From: Marinobacter sp. SS21
GTDB lineage: Bacteria; Pseudomonadota; Gammaproteobacteria; Pseudomonadales; Oleiphilaceae
DNA: 64,000 bases
Assembly: GCF_028369065.1 (NCBI RefSeq)
Contig: NZ_JAQNDA010000001.1
Coordinates: 186,001-250,000 of the forward strand
Direction: 5' to 3'
Shown: positions 1-8,507 of the stretch, piece after piece
How the letters are laid out: every line of letters begins with the position of its first letter
Numbering within the stretch: the stretch's first letter is position 1
Notes under the pieces: model-generated
Database searches by the model: none
What the model was told of the DNA's origin: nothing
Seen by the model: only the letters and a program-made list of their open reading frames with translations
Translations under genes and position numbers: made by a program

Positions 1-258
1 GCCCGACTACCGGTGGATCAGCTCAAGCTGGATCGATCGTTTATCCAGAAGCTGAAGGAATCCAGCGGCGTTGCCATTGTGAAGTCAATCATCGAGCTTG
101 GCGCTTCGCTGGGCCTGGAAGTGGTGGCGGAAGGCATCGAGGAGGAAACCGAAGCCCAACTCCTCAGCGAGATGCAGGTGCACAGTTTTCAGGGCTATCT
201 GTACGCCCGGCCCATGCCCATGGCCGACATCGTGGAACTGCTGGCTGGGGCCGATTGA
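1..258 (+). CDS. EAL-domain c-di-GMP phosphodiesterase, C-terminal end only (truncated by window start)
   Basis: Frame 1 is open from the first base, so the gene begins outside the window. The visible 85 residues are the C-terminal end of an EAL domain. They contain LPVDQLKLDRSFI, the VVAEGIE segment and the closing FQGYLYARPMP segment, all conserved in cyclic-di-GMP phosphodiesterases. The EAL signature itself lies upstream and cannot be checked, so catalytic competence is unknown. The stop codon ends 2 bases before the ATG of the next gene, a sensor kinase, which suggests translational coupling and one signalling operon. Confidence 0.9.
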   Translation, partial: ARLPVDQLKLDRSFIQKLKESSGVAIVKSIIELGASLGLEVVAEGIEEETEAQLLSEMQVHSFQGYLYARPMPMADIVELLAGAD

Positions 259-260
259 GC

Positions 261-1853
261 ATGCGGGTTCGCTGGTATCACTCGATTCGCACCCAGCTGC
301 TGTTGTTGGTCATGGCGCCGTTGATTCTGCTGTTCTGTATGCAGGTGATCAACTCCAAACAGGTGTCCGAACGGGTGCTGATCGAGAACCTGGCCCACTC
401 GGTCACCACCTACTCCCAGACCCTGAATCTGGCCATATCCGTACACCTGGGCACCGGCAATTCGGTGAGCCAGATAGCCCCGTTTCTGAACGAATTTATC
501 GACACCGGTGGTGAGGGTATCGTTTACCTGGCCTTGACCAACGAGCAGGGCGAGACGGTTGCACAGACGCCGGGCGCACCGGATCTGGCCACAACCTTCG
601 CCAATTTGCCGATTACTCCTGAGTTGCTGGCCCAGACCCAGTACCACGTTGCCATTCCCATCTTGCTGGATCGGGACAATGTCGGGCTGCTGCACTACGG
701 CGTCTCGCTGGGCAGCATTCATCACACCACCCAGCGCCTGTTCGAGGACTACCTGCAGCGGAGCCTGCTCGGTCTGGGCCTGATCGTGCTGCTGATGGGC
801 GGCTTGTCGCTCTGGGTGCTGCTGAAAATGAATCGGCGGCTCAACGGCTTGTTGCTGCGCAGCCGCAAGATCGCCAAGGGTGAATACGAAGTGCCGGCCA
901 CCGACCGGGGCCGGGACGAGATTGGGGTACTGAGTTGGCAGATGGATCGTATGCGCGAAGCCATTCGCACCCGAGTGATTGAGCTGAACGACAGCCGCAA
1001 GCAGGTGGAGACTCTGAATGACGATCTGGTGCAGACCCTCGACCAGCTCAAACTGTCGCAGGAGAACCTGGTGCAGTCGGAAAAGCTGGCCAGTCTTGGC
1101 AGTATCGTGGCGGCGGTGGCCCATGAACTCAACACGCCCATTGGCAACGCCTTGACGGTGGCCACCACGTTCGATCATAAATCCCAGGAGTTCAACCGGG
1201 CCATGGCCCAGGGACTGCGGAAGTCGACCCTGGAAAAATTCGTGGCGGATGCGAACCAGGCGACGCAACTGATGGCCCGTAACCTCAGCCGTGCCACCGA
1301 TCTGGTGGAAAGCTTCAAGCATGTGGCGGTTGACCAGACCAGCTCCAAGCGCCGCCACTTCAACCTGCGCCAAACCGTCGAAGACCTGTTGACCACGTTG
1401 CAACCCACCATCCGGCACCGGCCGGTGACGACGCACTTCGATATTCCGCCGGACATCGAGCTGGACAGTTTTCCGGGCCCACTGTGCCAGGTGATTTCCA
1501 ACCTGTTCAACAATGCGATGATTCATGCCTTCGAGCCGGACCAGGCTGGCCACTGGAGCGTGGCCGCACAACGTCAGGGCGGCGATCAGGTAATCCTTAC
1601 CGTGGTGGATGATGGCAGGGGTATGTCGAAAGCGGAGTTGGGCAAGATCTTTGACCCCTTCTACACCACCCGCCTGGGTCAGGGCGGTAGTGGGCTTGGA
1701 TTGCACATTGTGTACAACCTGTCCACGGCGGTATTGGGGGGAACGGTGTCGGTGGCATCGGCGCCAGGCCAGGGCGCAACCTTCACCCTGCGCCTGCCGC
1801 TGTGCCCGCAAACCCTAGCAGAAAACTCTTCAGATACGTCGGTGATTGCATGA
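261..1853 (+). CDS. Membrane-bound sensor histidine kinase (HAMP, HisKA, HATPase)
   Basis: 530 aa from the ATG at 261; a TTG six bases earlier is a less likely start. One membrane segment lies at about residues 10-31 and a second at about 170-190, bracketing a periplasmic sensor region of unknown fold. A HAMP linker and coiled coil follow, then a HisKA box with AHELNTP (phospho-acceptor His288). The ATPase part has N-box NNAMIHAF, G1 box DDGRGM and G2 box GSGLGLHIV. There is no receiver domain and no response regulator nearby. Instead the gene sits between an EAL protein and a porin-like gene and overlaps the latter by four bases (ATGA). Ligand and partner are unknown; the small PstS-like protein two genes down might supply the ligand. 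Confidence 0.9.
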   Translation: MRVRWYHSIRTQLLLLVMAPLILLFCMQVINSKQVSERVLIENLAHSVTTYSQTLNLAISVHLGTGNSVSQIAPFLNEFIDTGGEGIVYLALTNEQGETVAQTPGAPDLATTFANLPITPELLAQTQYHVAIPILLDRDNVGLLHYGVSLGSIHHTTQRLFEDYLQRSLLGLGLIVLLMGGLSLWVLLKMNRRLNGLLLRSRKIAKGEYEVPATDRGRDEIGVLSWQMDRMREAIRTRVIELNDSRKQVETLNDDLVQTLDQLKLSQENLVQSEKLASLGSIVAAVAHELNTPIGNALTVATTFDHKSQEFNRAMAQGLRKSTLEKFVADANQATQLMARNLSRATDLVESFKHVAVDQTSSKRRHFNLRQTVEDLLTTLQPTIRHRPVTTHFDIPPDIELDSFPGPLCQVISNLFNNAMIHAFEPDQAGHWSVAAQRQGGDQVILTVVDDGRGMSKAELGKIFDPFYTTRLGQGGSGLGLHIVYNLSTAVLGGTVSVASAPGQGATFTLRLPLCPQTLAENSSDTSVIA

Positions 1854-3016
1854 GACGAGGTGGCTACTACGCCGTTGGCTTGTTGTGCCTTGCGGTCGGG
1901 TTAAGCTCGCCCGCGCTGGCCTGGGAACTGATCGAAGACCGGTTGTTTTTCAATACCTACGGCACTCTTGGGGTTGCCGCCGTTGATGACGATGACGTTG
2001 CCATCGACAATCTGCAGGATCAGGATATCGGTGACGAGCCCTCCGCCGGTTTTGACAGCCGGCTGGGCCTGCAACTGGAATACCGTGTCAACGAGCGCTG
2101 GAACATCACCTGGCAGGGGCTGGCCACCCGCGACGAGGACGACGACTACGAATTGGATACCAAGTGGGCGTACATCGATTTCGACGCTGCGTCCTGGTTG
2201 ACCGTCCGCCTCGGCCGGTTCATCACACCGCTATTCCAGATCTCGGAACAGCGCTACGTGGGCTATAGTCAACCCTGGGCGCGACCGCCGCTGGAGGTCT
2301 ATGGTCTGGAGAACGATTTTGACCACTCCGATGGCCTCTGGTTCGCCTTGAGGCTGCCCACCACCGGCGTTGCCACAACGCTGGATCTGTTCGTCAGCCG
2401 ACATCACTCAGCCGATCTGGATGTCGAGATTGAGCCGATCTACGGGGCCGCATTGAACGTGACGAGGAATAACCTGAACCTGCGCCTGATGCTGGCCAAT
2501 CTTTCCATTGATCTGGATCATTCGGAGCTGGCAGGCCTGGATCAGCTGCTCCAGCAGCCATCGGCGGAACATGAATACCGCTTTGACTCGGACTTTCTGT
2601 ATTACAACCTGGGCTTTCAGTACAACGACCATCGCTGGCTGGCACTGCTGGAATACATACACCTTAACTCCGAAGGCCATTTCTACCCCGAACTGGAGGC
2701 CTTCACCATTACGGTTGGGCGCTACCTCGATGTGTTCCTGCCCTACGCTGTCTATTCGAAGCGCTCCGTTCTGAATACCGAGCCGGAGACCGGGCTGACG
2801 GGCATGGCGGGGGTGGTGGCCAACAGCCTCATTGACGCCAGAAAGTCCGATCAGTCTACCCTGGGGATGGGGCTTCGCTGGGATGTCCTGCCCGGCCTTG
2901 CCGTCAAGGGCCAGTGGGACCATATCCGTATCCCACCCGATAGTCGCGGCGTGTTTGACCGGGACCCCGATGGCCATGTCAATCTGTATACCCTGGTCTT
3001 GGATTGGGCGTTTTGA
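1850..3016 (+). CDS. Outer-membrane beta-barrel (porin-like) protein, exported
   Basis: 388 aa. The start chosen is the ATG at 1850, which overlaps the kinase stop and gives a clear signal peptide: MRRGG, then a hydrophobic core, then a probable cut after SPALA. The mature part is rich in alternating aromatic strands and acidic loops, with a DDDD-containing segment near the N terminus. It closes with LDWAF, a C-terminal aromatic residue typical of BAM substrates. This supports an outer-membrane barrel, but the family could not be named. It overlaps the next gene by one base (TGATG), so it belongs to the same operon as the EAL protein, kinase and PstS-like protein. Confidence 0.75.
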   Translation: MRRGGYYAVGLLCLAVGLSSPALAWELIEDRLFFNTYGTLGVAAVDDDDVAIDNLQDQDIGDEPSAGFDSRLGLQLEYRVNERWNITWQGLATRDEDDDYELDTKWAYIDFDAASWLTVRLGRFITPLFQISEQRYVGYSQPWARPPLEVYGLENDFDHSDGLWFALRLPTTGVATTLDLFVSRHHSADLDVEIEPIYGAALNVTRNNLNLRLMLANLSIDLDHSELAGLDQLLQQPSAEHEYRFDSDFLYYNLGFQYNDHRWLALLEYIHLNSEGHFYPELEAFTITVGRYLDVFLPYAVYSKRSVLNTEPETGLTGMAGVVANSLIDARKSDQSTLGMGLRWDVLPGLAVKGQWDHIRIPPDSRGVFDRDPDGHVNLYTLVLDWAF

Positions 3017-3423
3017 TGAGAAGTCTGGTGATAACGTTGATCGCCCTTTTGATGTCGGGCATGGCGCAGGCCCGGGAGCTGGTGGTGGTGTCGGGCGCCG
3101 ACAGCGCCCTAGTTCAGCTTAGCCGCGAAGAGCTGCAGAAGTTGTATTTTGGCCAGTCGTCGGCGACCGCCGAGGGTCACAGCGTGGTGGTTTACGATCT
3201 GGACAGCACCGAGTATCGAGCTGAGTTCTACCTTACCGCCTTCTCCATGTCGTTGATTCAGATGCGGGCCTACCGTGCCAAGCAGGTATTCACCGGGCGT
3301 GGCCGGCCGCCCCGGCAGCTGGGTGTCGACGACCTGATTGCGCGGCTGCAGCAGGATGGCGGTGCCATTGGCTACCTGCCAGTCGAACTGGCGGAAGGGC
3401 TGACCATCCTGCATCGGTTCTAG
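3016..3423 (+). CDS. Small periplasmic PstS-like (phosphate-binding-like) protein
   Basis: 135 aa from the ATG at 3016, which shares a base with the preceding stop. It has a signal peptide (LIALLMSGMAQA) and then a short PBP-like fold: ELVVVSGADSALVQLSREEL, the segment KLYFGQ, and a late GAIGYLPV. These resemble the small phosphate-ABC substrate-binding-like proteins found next to sensor kinases and porins. It is less than half the length of a transport PstS and no permease or ATPase is nearby. A sensory or accessory role is therefore more likely than transport; this is inference. Confidence 0.7.
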   Translation: MRSLVITLIALLMSGMAQARELVVVSGADSALVQLSREELQKLYFGQSSATAEGHSVVVYDLDSTEYRAEFYLTAFSMSLIQMRAYRAKQVFTGRGRPPRQLGVDDLIARLQQDGGAIGYLPVELAEGLTILHRF

Positions 3424-3450
3424 CCAGCCGTTCCGCGTCGATCGACGGCC

Positions 3451-4761
3451 TCAGTGCAGCTTGAGGCGCGGTTGCATGGCCCGGCTGATTCGATCCATCA
3501 ACCAGATCACGCCGGTGCGCAGGAAGCCGTGCAGGGCCACCTGATGCATGCGGTACAGGGAGACATAGAACAGCCGCGCCACCTTGCCTTCGATGTACAT
3601 GCTGCGCCCGGACAGGTTGCCCATCAGGTTGCCCACCGTGGTGTAGCGGCTGAAGTTGATCAGCGAGCCGTGGTCCTTGTACACGAAGGCCACCACTTCC
3701 TTGCCTTGCAGCCGATTGACCAGACTCTGATACAGGGTATCGGCCTGCTGGTGGGCGGCCTGGGCGCGGGGCGGCACCGACCGGTCGGCCTGCGGTTGCG
3801 GGCAGGCGGCGCAGTCGCCGAAGGCGAACACGTCGTTATCCGCCGGGGTTTGCAGGGTCTGGGTTACCACCAGCTGGTTACCGCGATTGGTTTCCAGGCC
3901 GTCAAGCTCGGTCAGGAACGCCGGCGCCTTGATGCCGGCGGCCCAGATGGTCATGGCCGAGGTCAGTTCGGTGCCATCCTTCATCACCACACCCTGAGGC
4001 CGGACCTCGCTCACCGGCTGACCGGTGAGGACCTGCACCTGCTGGCGCTCCAGCTCGCGGGTGGCCGCGGCGGAGAGCCGGTTCGGCAAGGCCGGCAGAA
4101 TGCGGTCGGCGGCCTCGATCACGCGAATGCTGACGTCTTCCGCCCGCAGCGCGTTCATGCCGTAGACCGGCAGCTCGCGGGAGGCCAGTCGCAGCTCGGC
4201 AGCCAGTTCCACCCCGGTGGCGCCGGCGCCGATGATGGTGATGGGCAACTGCCCCGCCTGGCCCTGCTGGGCGTCGTGGTTGGCCCGCAAGAAGGCGTTC
4301 AGCAACAGGGTGTGGAAGCGCCGGGCCTGGGCCAGGCTGTCCAGGAACAGGCAGTGATCCTGGGCTCCGGGAGTGCCGAAATCGTTGGCGGTGCTGCCGA
4401 CGGCGATCACCAGGGTGTCGTAGTTCACGTGCCGTTCCGGCACCACTTCCTCGCCCTCCTGATCACGAATCGGCGCCAGGGTGATGCGTTTGTCCGTCCG
4501 ATCCAGGCCATTCATCCGGCCGAGCTGGAATTCGTAGTGATGCTTGCGCGCGTGGGCGCGGAAATTGATCTCGTTGGTGCTGGCATCCAGCGAGCCGGCG
4601 GCCACTTCGTGCAACAGCGGTTTCCAGACGTGGGTCAGCACGGCATCGATCAGGGTAATGCGCGCCTTCTTCTTGCGCCCCAGCTTGTTGCCCAGCCGGG
4701 TCACGAGTTCCAGACCGCCGGCACCACCGCCGACGACCACAATGTGGTGCAGGTTTTCCAT
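3451..4761 (-). CDS. ndh: Type II NADH dehydrogenase (NDH-2)-like FAD oxidoreductase
   Basis: 436 aa from the ATG at 4761, preceded by a good AAGGA site; an upstream in-frame ATG at 4806 lacks one. NDH-2 enzymes pass electrons from NADH to quinone at the inner face of the membrane without pumping protons. The N terminus has the FAD-binding HHIVVVGGGAGGLELV, the middle the NADH-binding ITIIGAGATGVELAAEL, and later AFGDCAACP marks the second FAD contact. Length fits bacterial NDH-2. The C-terminal region holds the amphipathic membrane-attachment segment of the family (VSLYRMHQVALHGFLRTG). It is monocistronic and divergent from the PEBP-like gene. Confidence 0.9.
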   Translation of the reverse strand: MENLHHIVVVGGGAGGLELVTRLGNKLGRKKKARITLIDAVLTHVWKPLLHEVAAGSLDASTNEINFRAHARKHHYEFQLGRMNGLDRTDKRITLAPIRDQEGEEVVPERHVNYDTLVIAVGSTANDFGTPGAQDHCLFLDSLAQARRFHTLLLNAFLRANHDAQQGQAGQLPITIIGAGATGVELAAELRLASRELPVYGMNALRAEDVSIRVIEAADRILPALPNRLSAAATRELERQQVQVLTGQPVSEVRPQGVVMKDGTELTSAMTIWAAGIKAPAFLTELDGLETNRGNQLVVTQTLQTPADNDVFAFGDCAACPQPQADRSVPPRAQAAHQQADTLYQSLVNRLQGKEVVAFVYKDHGSLINFSRYTTVGNLMGNLSGRSMYIEGKVARLFYVSLYRMHQVALHGFLRTGVIWLMDRISRAMQPRLKLH

Positions 4762-5060
4762 CACGGTTTCCTTGAAAGTAAAGACAGCCAAGCACTCTGG
4801 GGGCAAAATCCTTGGCTTTCCCTACTCGTGTTGTGCGCCCCGAATACCGGCGACGGGGCGCTATTATGCTAACGTTGCGCCAAACATCAAACAATGGATC
4901 AAAAGGCGCACATTATCGAGATCGTGGAATGGCCGCCGCAACCGAAATCCCTCCCGCCGTCTCTGGACAACAAATCCGGCGAGCTGCTACAACCTATGAG
5001 ACAGTACAGGAGTCATCCAGAGGCTCTTAACGCCCAGAGTAAGAGTATAAGGAGCAACGT
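4762..5060. other. Divergent intergenic region between ndh and the PEBP-like gene
   Basis: 299 bases that must hold both promoters. I see no convincing ORF. A small inverted repeat (CTCTTA at 5024-5029, TAAGAG at 5040-5045) lies just before the AAGGAG site of the downstream gene and could form a 5' UTR hairpin. No clear -10/-35 pair was assigned. Confidence 0.5.
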
Positions 5061-5684
5061 GTGAAACTCACCGTCAGTGGTATCCACAATGGCCAGCCAA
5101 TTCCCGAGCAGTTTGCCTTCGGCGTGCCCAACGCCAACGATCATATGAGCTTTGGCCCCAACCGTAATCCGGAACTGGTCTGGGATGCGGTCCCCGAGGG
5201 TACCAAAAGCTTCGTCGTGACCATGTTTGATCCCGATGTGCCCAGCGTTGCGGACGATGTCAATCAGGAAGGGCGGACCATTCCCCGGGACCTGCCGAGA
5301 GTCGATTTCTTCCATTGGCTGCTGGTGGATATTCCCGCCGAGGTCCGTCGCATTCCCGAAGGCGAAGACAGCGACGGCGTGATTCCCAAGGGCAAAGCCG
5401 CCGGAGCGGGGCCCATTGGCATCCGGGGTATCAATAACTACACCCAGTTCCTGGCTGGCAATCCCGATATGGGTGGCACCTACGCCGGTTACGATGGCCC
5501 TTGTCCGCCCTGGAACGACGAGCGCCTGCACCACTACCATTTCGAACTCCATGCGCTGGACGTGGCGAGTCTGGGGCTTAGTGGTGACTTTGACGGCGAG
5601 GCGGTACGCCAGGCCATGGCTGGCCACGTTCTGGCCAGTGCCCGGGTCACCGGTACCTACACGCTCAACCCCAATCTGCGCTGA
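5061..5684 (+). CDS. YbhB/YbcL-family (PEBP, Raf kinase inhibitor-like) protein
   Basis: 207 aa with a GTG start at 5061 preceded by AAGGAG at a six-base spacing. The sequence has PEBP landmarks: IPEQFAFG, NPELVWDAVPEGTKSF, the motif FDPDVP, FFHWLLVDIP, and later YDGPCPPWNDERLHHYHFELHAL-type residues including GPCPP and HHYHF. These form the small-anion/phosphate-binding pocket in YbhB and YbcL. The biochemical role of bacterial members is not settled. No signal peptide, so cytoplasmic. It is followed by the DUF3179 gene on the same strand after 99 bases. Confidence 0.88.
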   Translation: MKLTVSGIHNGQPIPEQFAFGVPNANDHMSFGPNRNPELVWDAVPEGTKSFVVTMFDPDVPSVADDVNQEGRTIPRDLPRVDFFHWLLVDIPAEVRRIPEGEDSDGVIPKGKAAGAGPIGIRGINNYTQFLAGNPDMGGTYAGYDGPCPPWNDERLHHYHFELHALDVASLGLSGDFDGEAVRQAMAGHVLASARVTGTYTLNPNLR

Positions 5685-5783
5685 CGCCCTGCTGGGTCGA
5701 TACCGGAGCGCCGGAACTCCGCTGTAACAAGCCGGCCTTCCGGGTGTCTAAGCCACACTGATCGATGTTGTGGAGGTGTGGCC

Positions 5784-6734
5784 ATGGCGGTGCTAATGGG
5801 TTGCCGTTCGCTGGTTGTGGGGCTGTTTGCCCTGATGGTGCTGGGAACACACAGTGCCCTGGCCCAGAGCAAGAACGGATTTGATCTGAGCCGGGCGCTG
5901 ATCCCGGCTGCGGACATCCTGCACGGCGGCCCTCCCCGTGACGGCATCCCAGCCATCGATCAACCCAGATTCGTTGACCCCGAGGCGGCCAGGCTCTGGC
6001 GTCCGGATGACCTGATGCTGACCCTGGAGCTGGGCGAGCACAGCTTCGCTTACCCCATCGGCATCCTCAATTGGCACGAGATCGTCAACCACCGGGTTGG
6101 CGAGTCCGGAGTGCTGATCACCTTCTGTCCGCTGTGTGGCACCGGCATTGGTTTCGACCCGGTGGTGGAAGACCGTTACCTGACGTTCGGCGTATCCGGG
6201 TTGCTCTACAACAGCGACCTGTTGATGTATGACCGCCAGACCGAATCGCTCTGGTCCCAGATTGAGGGGCGGGCCATCGCAGGTCCACTCGCCGGTACCT
6301 TGCTGACCCGCGTGGCGGTGCGTCATGAACTCTGGCGCGGTTGGCAGCAGCGGGTGGGTGATCGCGGCCAGGTATTGTCGACCGACACCGGACATCGGCG
6401 GGATTACCGACGCTCTCCCTACGGCGACTATGACCACTCCGAACGGATCTTTTTTCCGGTGACCCATAGCAGTCGGCGCTTTCACCCCAAAACCTGGGTG
6501 TTGGGGTGGACGCATCAGGGCGAGAGCAAGGCCTGGCCGTTCCCGGAACTGGCCAAAGCCGGCGGTCCGGTTCGCGACCGGGTAGGCGGTCAGGAGGTGC
6601 TGGTGCACTACGATGCGGACGTGCCGAGCGCAAGCCTGACCACCGCCGCCGGCGAGCCGGTGGCGGCCATTCGGGCGTTCTGGTTTGCCTGGTATACCTT
6701 CCACCCGGACACCGCCGTATTCCAGGCACCCTAA
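5784..6734 (+). CDS. Exported DUF3179-domain protein
   Basis: 316 aa. The ATG at 5784 is chosen because a perfect GGAGG lies 7 bases before it; a GTG at 5778 would be only one base from that site. A signal peptide ends near ALAQS. The mature protein has DUF3179 hallmarks: YPIGILNWHEIVN, then ITFCPLCGTGIGF with two cysteines, then SGLLYNSDLLMYDRQTESLW. Function of the family is unknown; the CPLC motif suggests metal or redox chemistry. The next gene encodes an exported cytochrome with massive Cys content, so a shared periplasmic redox or metal role is possible but unproven. Confidence 0.88.
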   Translation: MAVLMGCRSLVVGLFALMVLGTHSALAQSKNGFDLSRALIPAADILHGGPPRDGIPAIDQPRFVDPEAARLWRPDDLMLTLELGEHSFAYPIGILNWHEIVNHRVGESGVLITFCPLCGTGIGFDPVVEDRYLTFGVSGLLYNSDLLMYDRQTESLWSQIEGRAIAGPLAGTLLTRVAVRHELWRGWQQRVGDRGQVLSTDTGHRRDYRRSPYGDYDHSERIFFPVTHSSRRFHPKTWVLGWTHQGESKAWPFPELAKAGGPVRDRVGGQEVLVHYDADVPSASLTTAAGEPVAAIRAFWFAWYTFHPDTAVFQAP

Positions 6735-6832
6735 AACTGCACGCCAGCTGTAATGCTGACGCCGGTGACGTGTCTCTGGTTTGAGCTAACCTAAAAAGGT
6801 TGGTCGAGCTTAACTTCAACCAGGAGAGACCC

Positions 6833-7699
6833 ATGTTCACCTCAAAGCCTTTGAGACGGGCGATCCGGTCCGTTCATGACCATCACCGTGCCACCTGGTG
6901 GTCTGCCGCCCTGATGACCTTGATGTTGGGCGGTGGTGGTGCCGCCCTGGCAGGGTGTACGCCCTGCTCGCCGTGCCGCGGACAATGCCGGGCAAGCCAG
7001 CAGTGCAAGGCGGGCTGCAGCCCTTGTGCGGTGAAAGTCGGCTGTTGTGCCGCCAATCCCTGCGCCAGTAACCCGTGTGCGGCCCGCAATCCCTGCGCCA
7101 CCAGGAACCCCTGTGCGGCCAAGTGCAATCCCTGTTGCAGCGCCTGCAACCCCTGCGCCGCCGGCGGTGCCTGCAGCGCGGCCCCCAACCCTTGCGCGGC
7201 CAAGAAAGTGACCCGCCCCGAGGGCTATGAACCGTACCAGGGCAACCCCTGTGCGCTGATGGCCAGGGGCGAGCAGTTGTTCAACGACACGTCGTTGAGC
7301 TCCAACGGCCTGGCCTGTACCAGCTGCCACAACAACGATGCAGGCTACAACGCAACGTTTGCCAACGCCTACCCGCATTCCGTCGCCATGGCCAAGAACG
7401 TGTTCGGTATGGACGAGGTCCATCTGGATGAAATGGTGCAAATCTGCATGGTTCGGCCCATGGCATCGGAACCCCTGGCGTGGAACAGCGAGGCCCTGGC
7501 GGCGCTGACGGCGTATATGGAAAAGGTCCAGAAGCGTGTGGCGGCGAACCCCTGCGCCCTCAAGAGCGGCGCTTGCGGCGCCTGTAATCCGTGCGATCCC
7601 TGCAATCCGTGCAATCCTTGCGAGGGCAAGAATCCCTGCGCCGGCAAGAACCCCTGTGCGACCAGGGCCCCATCCACCCGGGCCGATACGGCCGCCTGA
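6833..7699 (+). CDS. c-type cytochrome lipoprotein flanked by NPC-type Cys/Pro repeats
   Basis: 288 aa from the ATG at 6833 (site AGGAGA). After a 20-residue basic head comes a hydrophobic stretch ending in a lipobox, LAGC, so Cys42 is probably lipidated. Residues about 42-130 are built from NPCA[AST]-[RK]-type units plus CNPCC and SPC variants. The middle carries one haem site, CTSCH (about residues 162-166), followed by MVRPM and a helix typical of small c-type cytochromes, with a likely Met ligand. A second repeat block near the C terminus includes CNPCDPCNPCNPC. I count 14 NPC triplets. The flanking cysteines could bind Cu, Fe-S or other thiophilic metal; this is inference. The gene forms a pair with the next CDS. 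Confidence 0.85.
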   Translation: MFTSKPLRRAIRSVHDHHRATWWSAALMTLMLGGGGAALAGCTPCSPCRGQCRASQQCKAGCSPCAVKVGCCAANPCASNPCAARNPCATRNPCAAKCNPCCSACNPCAAGGACSAAPNPCAAKKVTRPEGYEPYQGNPCALMARGEQLFNDTSLSSNGLACTSCHNNDAGYNATFANAYPHSVAMAKNVFGMDEVHLDEMVQICMVRPMASEPLAWNSEALAALTAYMEKVQKRVAANPCALKSGACGACNPCDPCNPCNPCEGKNPCAGKNPCATRAPSTRADTAA

Positions 7700-7759
7700 A
7701 AGCATGCCCGCAGCCTCGGCCAGGATCAGGCCGGCGCTGCGGGCATGAGGAGAACCGTG

Positions 7760-8485
7760 ATGTTTGAGCCGGAGATGAACAGCCTGCAGGCCCTGAGCCT
7801 GGAGACGGTGCGCGACTGCCTGGCGGGCGCCGAGGAAATCCAGGAGTGTTACCGGGTGCTCAAGAAAGGCGGGCTGAATGTGGTGGGTGAGGTGCTCAAG
7901 GGCCAGGGCGACTTCTACGAAATGGACCACTACCCCAAGGACGACGTTTTTGACCGGGAATTCCACGCCCAGTACTACTACCATGCCCACCGCGAAGGCC
8001 ACGATGAACATGGCCACTTTCACCTGTTTGTCCGCGACGGCGCCATTGAGGCTGACTGGGTGCCAGTGCTGGGGCCAACCGGTAAGGACCGGGTGGTGCA
8101 CCTGGTGGCCATCGCCATGGATGCCTGGGGCTATCCCCTCGAACTCTTTGCCGTCAATCGCTGGGTCACCGATGAAAGTTGGCTACCGGCGGACCAGGTG
8201 ATTGCCCTACTGGACCGCTTCACCATTGATCACGCCAACCCCAGTTGGCCGGTGAACCGCTGGATCTCTGCCATGGTGCGCTGTTACCGCCCACAAATCG
8301 AAGCCTTGCTGCGGCACCGCGACCGGGTGCTGCTGGCTCAACCCGGCTGCTTGCCGGCGGTGCTGGAGGATCGCGAACTGGAGGTAACCGGCGCCTTGCC
8401 CATTGATCTGGAGTTCTGGCGGGGGATGCTGCTGGAGGAGCTGGCGGCGAGATCCCAACCCACTGCCACCCTGGTTGGTACCTGA
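7760..8485 (+). CDS. Unassigned conserved-looking protein with His/Asp-rich motif, partner of the Cys-repeat cytochrome
   Basis: 241 aa. The ATG at 7760 is preceded by AGGAGA; an ATG at 7745 lies upstream of that site. There is no signal peptide or membrane segment, so it is probably cytoplasmic. The most distinctive region is YYYHAHREGHDEHGHFHLF (about residues 72-90), dense in possible metal ligands. Further on come VVHLVAIAMDAWGYP and FAVNRWVTDE. It may belong to a recently named DUF family (DUF6969 comes to mind, unverified). Position 60 bases after the cytochrome suggests co-transcription and a role in making or handling it, for example metal delivery; this is speculative. Confidence 0.75.
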   Translation: MFEPEMNSLQALSLETVRDCLAGAEEIQECYRVLKKGGLNVVGEVLKGQGDFYEMDHYPKDDVFDREFHAQYYYHAHREGHDEHGHFHLFVRDGAIEADWVPVLGPTGKDRVVHLVAIAMDAWGYPLELFAVNRWVTDESWLPADQVIALLDRFTIDHANPSWPVNRWISAMVRCYRPQIEALLRHRDRVLLAQPGCLPAVLEDRELEVTGALPIDLEFWRGMLLEELAARSQPTATLVGT

Positions 8486-8507
8486 GCCATCCGGGTCGGT
8501 GTCGGGC

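Noticed and set aside
195-1811. Long open frame antisense to the sensor kinase
   Set aside because: Shadow of a GC-rich real gene; its translation has no recognisable domain and the plus-strand frame has clear kinase motifs.
3454-4872. Long open frame antisense to ndh
   Set aside because: The opposite strand encodes an intact NDH-2; the frame has low-complexity His/Gln/Gly-rich content typical of antisense frames.
6960-7670. Repetitive DNA in the Cys/Pro-rich gene considered as a CRISPR-like array or frame-shifted low-complexity region
   Set aside because: Repeat units are short, vary in sequence and keep one reading frame; the haem domain between them is intact.
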